Source of the DNA: Candidatus Borrarchaeum weybense
GTDB taxonomy: Archaea; Asgardarchaeota; Sifarchaeia; Borrarchaeales; Borrarchaeaceae
Direction: 5' to 3'
DNA length: 37,101 nt
NCBI GenBank assembly: GCA_019057385.1
Contig: JAHQJS010000002.1
Span: 1-37,101 of the forward strand
Under the pieces are notes generated by a model. That model made no database searches, was not told where the DNA came from, and saw nothing but the letters and a program-made list of their open reading frames with translations. The position numbers and the translations under genes are program-made. The first letter of the stretch is position 1, and every line of letters begins with the position of its first letter. Of the stretch, positions 31,118 through 37,101 are shown one piece after another.

Positions 31118-33187
31118 CTAAGCAATAGTTCTAGAGATTGGCGTTGTGAATTGTCTTTCAATTGTAGTTGGCACAAAGCTTTTTCCAGTTCCGCTATAGA
31201 ACTTTGAAAACCATTCTACCCAGTGTAGACGGAGAGTATGGACAAAAGCAAGAAGTCCTTCAAGTAACCCGACCAAAATTGTGTTTAGTAGAATGCCAAC
31301 TATCCACAGACTCGACACACCGACAGAAAGCCCAATGTCGATAAAGGGTTCTAAGATTAAAACTGAGAGTACTGCATGTACTGCATTGAGAGCAAGTATA
31401 CGCCCATAACTGATGGTATTTGACAGGAGTGCTAAAGCGTATTCTAGTCCTTCCATTGCGCCTTCGCCACCATGCATCATTAGAAGACCAAGCATCATAA
31501 TTGTTAGTGGTACTATTGCAAGTATTCCTAACTGCGTTGGATTTCCCATTAGAGCATTGATATTAATCGAGAATCTTGTGATATAACCTTCTGCGTTTCT
31601 TGGCATCGCATTATAGACTATCCATAATGCACCCCAATAAAGCCATATTAACATTAAAGGAACTGTGATGGCTTCAATGAGATGTCCTCTTTTTAAAGCT
31701 AATATAAAGCGGATGACCAAGCCTAGCGTAATCTGAAGCGCGCCAACAACAAATGATAGTACCAAAAGTGTCATTAAGGGAGCAAGTTGAAAGGCAAGCA
31801 AATTTACCGTTCCGGACCCTTCCATTGGACTGAACCAGAATACAGGATTGATTTCCTGAAGAATATGTCCTAATGGAGTTGCTGGATGTGCAGGATGATA
31901 TACACTACCAAAGTGGTCTCCAAACACTGATCCAAATACGAAACCAAAGAATACTGACGAGATGCCACACAATAACATCAGTTCAGAACCTTTGATGAAA
32001 TAATCTACGAACTCGTTTACTGAGATCCTTCTTCGTTTTGCAACTAATGCTAAGGCGCTTAAAAACGCTAATACAGCCCCGTGACCGACGTCTGCAAACA
32101 TGAGACCAAAAATCAATGGAAAAGTTATGAACATAAACAAAGTTGGATCCAGTTCATGATGAAGCGGTGTACCATAACCAGTCACTAGACTCATAAGAGG
32201 TCCAAAGAATTTTTTATGTTCAAGATTTGTCGGAGTTTCTTCTTTCTTCAATTTAGATTCTTGAAATTCAAATTCACTAGTATTGTTTGTGTGCTCAGAG
32301 ACTATTTTTTCAACTTTCTTACGTTGCGATTTGGATAGCCATCCAAACATCACAGTAGTGCCATAAGGTGTTCGTATAAATAATGTGGAGACATCAAGTC
32401 CGTTTTTTTCTACTGTTAATTGTTCTTCAGCAGCCAATAATTGCAATCCATATTGTTCATTGATTTCAGTCAATTGTTTCTCGCATTCTTCTTTTTCTCT
32501 CTTGAGTACTTCTGGATCAAGAGATTGCAATGATAATTCACTGCCAGCAGCAATGATATCGCTAAGATTTAGTTCCCTAAATCCATAAACGCGAAGAATT
32601 CGTTTAATAGCATCTGAATGCTTATTCATCGTATAAATTACTACAACGCTTTCATATTCATCTAACTGATATGAATCAATGAAGCAAATGTTTTCAGTAA
32701 CTTCAAGTATTTTCCATTCAATTTCTGGTGCATCTTCGTTTTCAACAGTTCCAATAAGGGTACTGAAGTAATCACCTTCCTGAGAAAGTTCAGTTGGTGA
32801 AATTCCACCAAGATGTTCTGCGAGACCAATAATCTTTACCAGTTTATCTAATTTCTCAAAGCGAGATAATGTTGTAGACTCAGTTTTCTCAAGAACATTT
32901 TTAGTGAATTCAAAAACATTCTCAAGTGAAGATACATCAATCTCTACCTTCTTCTTAGGAAATTCCTCTCTATCGAGGTCTAGTATCATTATAAGCTTAG
33001 AAAGTCTGTTAAGATAGTCGTTGATTCTGTCTTTTTGTTCCCTTTCCTCTGTCGTTGCTGCATAAACTTTATGCTCAACATCAACGAACTCCATACAGCA
33101 GAACTCTTGCAGTGCGTTGGTTACATTTCGAGAATACTTGTTTGATACAGTTATTTTCGCAATATGCATCTTACTCGGAAAAAACAT
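31118..33187 (-). CDS. atpI: V/A-type ATP synthase subunit I (a subunit)
   Basis: The stator subunit with the ion channels. The N-terminal ~330 residues are cytosolic, with long helical coiled-coil stretches (for example LKREKEECEKQLTEINEQYG). The C-terminal ~360 residues hold seven or eight membrane helices, including FADVGHGAV, a family hallmark. The essential arginine is in FVHTLRLHWVEWFSKFY (R653), followed by GTGKSFVP. Length, 689 residues, is typical. GGTGAG on the minus strand stands 6 nt ahead of ATG 33187. It is the first gene of an I-C-K group. The catalytic A, B and stalk D, E, F subunits are not in the window. Confidence 0.94.
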   Translation of the reverse strand: MFFPSKMHIAKITVSNKYSRNVTNALQEFCCMEFVDVEHKVYAATTEEREQKDRINDYLNRLSKLIMILDLDREEFPKKKVEIDVSSLENVFEFTKNVLEKTESTTLSRFEKLDKLVKIIGLAEHLGGISPTELSQEGDYFSTLIGTVENEDAPEIEWKILEVTENICFIDSYQLDEYESVVVIYTMNKHSDAIKRILRVYGFRELNLSDIIAAGSELSLQSLDPEVLKREKEECEKQLTEINEQYGLQLLAAEEQLTVEKNGLDVSTLFIRTPYGTTVMFGWLSKSQRKKVEKIVSEHTNNTSEFEFQESKLKKEETPTNLEHKKFFGPLMSLVTGYGTPLHHELDPTLFMFITFPLIFGLMFADVGHGAVLAFLSALALVAKRRRISVNEFVDYFIKGSELMLLCGISSVFFGFVFGSVFGDHFGSVYHPAHPATPLGHILQEINPVFWFSPMEGSGTVNLLAFQLAPLMTLLVLSFVVGALQITLGLVIRFILALKRGHLIEAITVPLMLIWLYWGALWIVYNAMPRNAEGYITRFSININALMGNPTQLGILAIVPLTIMMLGLLMMHGGEGAMEGLEYALALLSNTISYGRILALNAVHAVLSVLILEPFIDIGLSVGVSSLWIVGILLNTILVGLLEGLLAFVHTLRLHWVEWFSKFYSGTGKSFVPTTIERQFTTPISRTIA

Positions 33188-33640
33188 CGATTCTCACCGT
33201 ATTTTCCTTTTTGTTTTTTCTTGTTATTTTGAATTTTGAAATATTCTAATTTGTTAATTACAGTAAGCTAGTGAAGTAAAGATACAGTGTTTAAAAAAGT
33301 ATTGCTTCCCCCTACTAAGTCTAAAATCACCTTATACAGCTTAGGGGAGATTGTTACCATTGTTATTCCAACCGTTGGGAATTGATTTTAAAATCTAAAA
33401 TAGTATTGATAGCAAATATTTCAAAACGCTGAAGGAATCATCAAAGCTCATATAAATATTTTTAGGTTTTCTAGATCTGTTTTTTATGATAATGCAAGCC
33501 TTTCCCTTTAGTGATGACATCTAAATAGAAGTATCATCTAGTTTTGTTGTATTAATATTGATTTAAGCGAACCAAAAAGGTTATGCCATGGATTTAAGGC
33601 AATTTAAAAAAGAAATAAAGAAGTAAAAAGGAAAGCGATG
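33188..33640. other. Intergenic region between N-like subunit and ATPase genes
   Basis: No gene is visible in 453 bases. A T/A-rich tract (TTTTTTAAAC, read on the minus strand near 33292-33302) may be the ATPase promoter. The inverted repeat ATTCCAACCGTTGGGAAT (33365-33382, one extra G) is a candidate regulator site. Confidence 0.4.
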
Positions 33641-35212
33641 CTAGAGACCTAAAATCGCTTGAATATAACTGTCTGAAGAGATTGCCGCGCCAGCAGCTCC
33701 TTGTGCCCATGTTATGATCAATCCTGGAAACAGGCCAATTAGGATGATTCCTATCGTGAGAAGAACGAGAGGCACTAACATGGAAGATGCTTTCTCTTTT
33801 GCCATTAGGATTTCACCTTCAGGCGTTGCGAAAACAATGATATGAAGCAATCTGAGATAATATGCAACAGAGAACGCGCTATTCAGAAGAGTAAGTGCTG
33901 CAATGATTGGCTGGTTTGCAACGATCGTGGCCCAGATTATAATGAATTTTGAATAGAAGCCACTCAGCGGAGGTACTCCTATCATAGCAAGAATACCTAT
34001 AGCGAAACAGAATGTTGTAACTTTCATTTTGCGACCGATTCCTCTCATTCCACTCAGGCTTCTTGTACCTGCTGCATGAATGTATACACCAGCAGCTAAA
34101 AAGAGAAGCCCTTTCATCATGCTGTGATTTAATACATGGAATAATGCGCCTGTTACACCGAGAGTCTGTGTTTCAGTACCAACAGGAAGCATACCCACAG
34201 CCATCCCTACTAAAATATATCCAATGTTGACTATACTTGAGTAGGCTAACAGTCGCTTTATATCATCCTGAAGCAGGGCCATTAGATTACCTACAGTCAT
34301 AGTAAGAACTGCAAAAACAGCAACAATAACCCCATAATTTATGAAAATTGTGGGTTCAAAGAAAAGTAACAGGAGTCGTAGGATTGCATATATACCGGTT
34401 TTAATTACGACACCACTTAACAGCGCAGAAATACCAGTTGGAGCAGCAGGATGTGCGTCTGGTAACCATGTATGAAGTGGGACAATGGATGCTTTAACAC
34501 CAAACCCTACGATCAGTAGTGAAATGATAATGTACAGCATAGGTGTTGGTGATGCAGTTCTAAGAGCACTTGCCATTAATGCAAGGTTCAAAGTGCCAGT
34601 TAGTCCATACAATAAAGACATTGTAAAGAGGACCAAAGTGGATCCAAATGCGCTCATAAGTAAGTATTTCATACCTGCTTCAACAGCTTCCCATTTGTCC
34701 TTACGAAAGGCGACTAGTACATACGAAGAAATAGCCATTGTCTCCCAGAACACAAACAGCGTGAAAAAGTCACCTGCCATGACTATACCATTCATGCCAA
34801 AAAGAATGGTTAGTAGTAATGCATAGAATTTGTCAAGACCAGAATCCTCTTTCATATAGCTGATTGAGTAGATAGCTACAAGAAATGCTAAACTAGTAAA
34901 CACTAGCATCATAAACCAGCTAAGCATATCTATTTCTAAGCAAGTGCCTAATGGTGGCGTAAATGTAGAGTAATAAACGACTATCGTACCATAGGTATTA
35001 ACTAAAGGTAGAATATAGATAAACAACGAACCAAGCGTGAGAAAGATAAATATGGTAGTTATTACTCCATAGGCGTACTTTCCAGCATCCGATTCTTTAG
35101 CAAAAAGGGATACAATCAATATTAGTAAAGCACCAATTATTGGGATATACAGCGGATCTAAAGCTGTGAGTTGCTCAATTGTTAGAGGCCATGAAAGGGA
35201 GATTGCATGCAT
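33641..35212 (-). CDS. NuoN/antiporter-like subunit of the membrane-bound hydrogenase
   Basis: A 523-residue protein of the Mrp-antiporter/NuoL-M-N family with about 14 membrane helices. The conserved segment FVFWETMAISSYVLVAF carries the key glutamate of helix 5. GFGVKASIVPLHTWLPDAHPAAPTGISALLSG carries the helix-7 lysine and the WLPDAH signature. It builds one ion-pumping module of the membrane arm. It follows the M-like gene by 24 bp with a ribosome site in between and ends the L-M-N transcript. N versus a second M assignment is by gene order and overall look. Confidence 0.88.
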   Translation of the reverse strand: MHAISLSWPLTIEQLTALDPLYIPIIGALLILIVSLFAKESDAGKYAYGVITTIFIFLTLGSLFIYILPLVNTYGTIVVYYSTFTPPLGTCLEIDMLSWFMMLVFTSLAFLVAIYSISYMKEDSGLDKFYALLLTILFGMNGIVMAGDFFTLFVFWETMAISSYVLVAFRKDKWEAVEAGMKYLLMSAFGSTLVLFTMSLLYGLTGTLNLALMASALRTASPTPMLYIIISLLIVGFGVKASIVPLHTWLPDAHPAAPTGISALLSGVVIKTGIYAILRLLLLFFEPTIFINYGVIVAVFAVLTMTVGNLMALLQDDIKRLLAYSSIVNIGYILVGMAVGMLPVGTETQTLGVTGALFHVLNHSMMKGLLFLAAGVYIHAAGTRSLSGMRGIGRKMKVTTFCFAIGILAMIGVPPLSGFYSKFIIIWATIVANQPIIAALTLLNSAFSVAYYLRLLHIIVFATPEGEILMAKEKASSMLVPLVLLTIGIILIGLFPGLIITWAQGAAGAAISSDSYIQAILGL

Positions 35213-35236
35213 TTTGATTCCTCCTTTTGATAAAAC

Positions 35237-36736
35237 TTATCCTCCTACTCCTAACCCAGCAACTGCTGGTAAGATGAATTGTAGTACGAGATTTGGAAAG
35301 ATTCCAAAAATTACCGCAAAGAAAGCTAAGATAGCCATTGGAACAAGCATAATGGCTGGGGCTTCTTTGACGTCCTCTAGTCCTGGTTTTATATCTCCAA
35401 AGAACACTCGTTTGACAAACCATAAGATGTAACCCGCTGTCAATGCACTGCCAATGACTCCCAGAGTAGCCAGTAAGTAATTGCCAGCAGAGAAACTACC
35501 TGCAAAGATTAGCCACTCAGCGGCGAAACCAATCAAGGGAGGCGTACCTGCGATGGAAAGTCCTGCAATCAAAGTAATAGTCGCAGTAATTGGCATTTTC
35601 GCACCAAGTCCTCCTAGTTCATCAATGTTTCTTCCAGTTGTATGTCCGACTGTTATCATCAGACAACCGGCGACCATAAAGAGAAGCCCTTTGCACAGGG
35701 CGTGGTTAACGATATGAAACATTGATCCAGCGATTCCGAGTGACGTTGCCGATGCGAGACCGAGGAAAAGATAGCCCATCTGTGAAATAGAACTGTATGC
35801 GAATAATCTTTTTGTATCTTTCTGCACAAGAGCCATGATTCCGCCCCAGTAAATAGTAACAACAGCTAGGGTAGAGAGCACGAAAGTATATGTTGCGATA
35901 GTGGTTCCAAAATAGGTGTTCAAAATTCTTGCTATAGCATAGCCTCCTGTCTCGATCATGACCCCACTTAGCAGTACACTGATAGGCGTTGGTGCTTCTG
36001 CATGTGCGTCGGGTAACCATGTGTGAACAGGGAAGAGTGCTAATTTTACACCGAAGCCGATCATATAAAGTATTACAATGATATTTATGGCAAGTTGAGG
36101 TATACCCGTTAAGGTCATATTAAGTAGATCAAAACTGCCCGTATATATCCACGTAGCACCAATGGCGAACAAGAGACACATTGCACCAAGATGAGTAAAT
36201 ATGAAGTATTTGAACCCTATTCCAACGGCGCCTTCACCATGTTTGCCACCCCACTTCGCGATCATTATCCAGCTGGGTATAAGCATTAATTCCCAGAAGA
36301 CATAGAATATAATCAAGTTGGTGGCAAGAACGACGCCTATCATCCCGGCCATGTAAAGAAGATAAAGGCTAAAGTAACTTCCAAGATTAGACTCTTTCTC
36401 CATATAACCCACACTATATAGTGCTGTAAATGTGGAAAGTCCTAATATTATAGCCGCAATAGGTGCACTTAGCCCATCTGCATAAAGTTGAAACACAAAA
36501 TTAAATGGGTCTCCAGCGAGCACAAAGGATACGTCACTATAAGAACCATTGCTTAAAACAACTGGGAGTACATTAGCGAAAAACATTAGACTCGATAAGA
36601 GTGCGAATACAAAGCACGACCATGCTGCGGCTTTTCCGCCGGCTTTTCCGGCGGCGAGGGTTACAATGGATCCTACAACTAAGATTAGCAAGGTTAAGAG
36701 TAGATTAAGATTTCCAGGTATTGGTAGTATTTGCAT
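35237..36736 (-). CDS. NuoM/antiporter-like subunit of the membrane-bound hydrogenase
   Basis: 499 residues, about 14 membrane helices. FYVFWELMLIPSWIMI (helix-5 Glu) and GFGVKLALFPVHTWLPDAHAEAPTPISVLLSGVMIETGGYA (helix-7 Lys with the WLPDAH motif, here quoted as the stretch from 35950 to 36080) are those of NuoM. Lysine and histidine residues of helices 8-12 are also present (KDTKRLFAYSSISQMGYL). An AGGAGGA site on the minus strand precedes ATG 36736. It lies between the L-like and N-like genes with short gaps and is certainly co-transcribed. Confidence 0.92.
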   Translation of the reverse strand: MQILPIPGNLNLLLTLLILVVGSIVTLAAGKAGGKAAAWSCFVFALLSSLMFFANVLPVVLSNGSYSDVSFVLAGDPFNFVFQLYADGLSAPIAAIILGLSTFTALYSVGYMEKESNLGSYFSLYLLYMAGMIGVVLATNLIIFYVFWELMLIPSWIMIAKWGGKHGEGAVGIGFKYFIFTHLGAMCLLFAIGATWIYTGSFDLLNMTLTGIPQLAINIIVILYMIGFGVKLALFPVHTWLPDAHAEAPTPISVLLSGVMIETGGYAIARILNTYFGTTIATYTFVLSTLAVVTIYWGGIMALVQKDTKRLFAYSSISQMGYLFLGLASATSLGIAGSMFHIVNHALCKGLLFMVAGCLMITVGHTTGRNIDELGGLGAKMPITATITLIAGLSIAGTPPLIGFAAEWLIFAGSFSAGNYLLATLGVIGSALTAGYILWFVKRVFFGDIKPGLEDVKEAPAIMLVPMAILAFFAVIFGIFPNLVLQFILPAVAGLGVGG

Positions 36737-36750
36737 TTTTGTGTCTCCTC

Positions 36751-37101
36751 CTAAATAAAGATTAGCAGAACCGCTATTAGTAGCAGTCCTCCTACGATAT
36801 AGATCATATTGATGCTAAACACTCCTGTTTGGACCTTCCGGACTCCCTGACTTAGACCCATGCCTCCACGTAATATCCCGAAGTTGAATCGGTCGATAAT
36901 TGCTTGGTCGATCCAGCGATAAATTCCTCCGCATACTCTGATTACACCGTAGACGAAGACTTTGTAATAGAGAGCATTGATATACCATCGATTGGTCAGG
37001 AAAGAATGTACACTCGCTAGCGCCCCTGAATTTCTAATCATCTCTGTGGCAGAATACTTCTGTTTAATGTAGATGTAGTAACTGGGGATCAGTCCCAGAA
37101 A
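36751..37101 (-). CDS. NuoL/antiporter-like subunit, C-terminal part (gene continues beyond the window)
   Basis: The frame is open from the right edge of the window to a TAG at 36751. It encodes 116 residues, beginning inside the protein. The part NRWYINALYYKVFVYGVIRV, followed by IDQAIIDRFNFGILRG and VRKVQTGVFSINMIYIVGG, corresponds to the C-terminal end of NuoL, where the lateral helix and last membrane helix (RxxQTGxxxxY motif) lie. The ATG at 37039-37041 is internal, not a start. It begins the L-M-N run of the membrane arm as seen here; other subunits (K, J, C-like) may lie upstream outside the window. Confidence 0.87.
   Translation of the reverse strand, partial: FLGLIPSYYIYIKQKYSATEMIRNSGALASVHSFLTNRWYINALYYKVFVYGVIRVCGGIYRWIDQAIIDRFNFGILRGGMGLSQGVRKVQTGVFSINMIYIVGGLLLIAVLLIFI

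Noticed and set aside
37039..37041. ATG as start of a 96-residue protein
   Set aside because: The frame remains open to the window edge and continues as NuoL-like sequence, so the ATG is internal.
1..37101. tRNA genes, rRNA genes and CRISPR arrays
   Set aside because: No TTCGA-type T-arm with matching acceptor stem in the intergenic regions, no rRNA-like stretch and no regularly spaced repeats were found by eye.

Overview
This is a chromosomal segment of an archaeon, most likely an Asgard (Promethearchaeati) lineage. The archaeal signs are TATA boxes about 25-35 bp ahead of starts, Shine-Dalgarno sites mixed with TTG/GTG starts, a V/A-type ATPase, an archaeal-type inositol-1-phosphate synthase and XRE/RHH/Lrp-type regulators. 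The Asgard assignment rests on a Rab/Ras-like small GTPase (8675-9340) and a longin-like protein (1335-2111). It is an inference, since other archaea also carry small GTPases. DNA is A+T rich throughout. I found no rRNA, tRNA or CRISPR array.

Left part (1-16749). The window opens in what looks like the right end and omega-RNA of a TnpB transposon, directly ahead of ino1. A longin-like gene, a lone GcvH-like lipoyl protein and a stand-alone Lrp/AsnC effector domain follow. Next is a tandemly duplicated two-gene module: FAD-linked 2-hydroxyacid (lactate/glycolate-type) dehydrogenase plus cysteine-rich Fe-S partner, twice in a row (3456-8616). The Rab-like GTPase faces this array across a terminator hairpin. 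Then come an RHH-like protein, a CPBP intramembrane protease, a small zinc-binding protein paired with a UxaA-type hydrolase, and an HTH-LAGLIDADG gene split by a -1 frame change at a T TTA AAA heptamer. A GNAT acetyltransferase, a truncated CPBP protease and a large membrane protein complete this part.

Middle (16750-25236). This holds small membrane proteins, including three DUF4386 paralogues. Each DUF4386 gene has the same promoter element, a TATA box followed at fixed distance by ATGAC-N3-GTCAT, so they look like one regulon. A DUF6326-like gene and a quinone-oxidoreductase-like dehydrogenase lie between them. An RHH antitoxin-like gene, an ATC-hydrolase-like gene, a HAD phosphatase and a lactate racemase (larA) with all key residues follow. 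LarA and the FAD/Fe-S dehydrogenases together suggest use of both lactate enantiomers.

Right part (25306-37101). Nearly all on the minus strand, this is an energy-conservation block. Complex I-like genes L (partial), M, N, D, H, I, A-like and B are interrupted by V/A-ATPase genes I, C and K. The D-like subunit keeps both CxxC motifs that bind the NiFe centre, so the complex reads as a membrane-bound group 4 [NiFe]-hydrogenase rather than an NADH or F420H2 dehydrogenase. A plausible scheme, inferred from gene content, is oxidation of hydroxyacids by the flavin/Fe-S enzymes, disposal of electrons as H2 with ion pumping, and ATP synthesis by the rotary ATPase.
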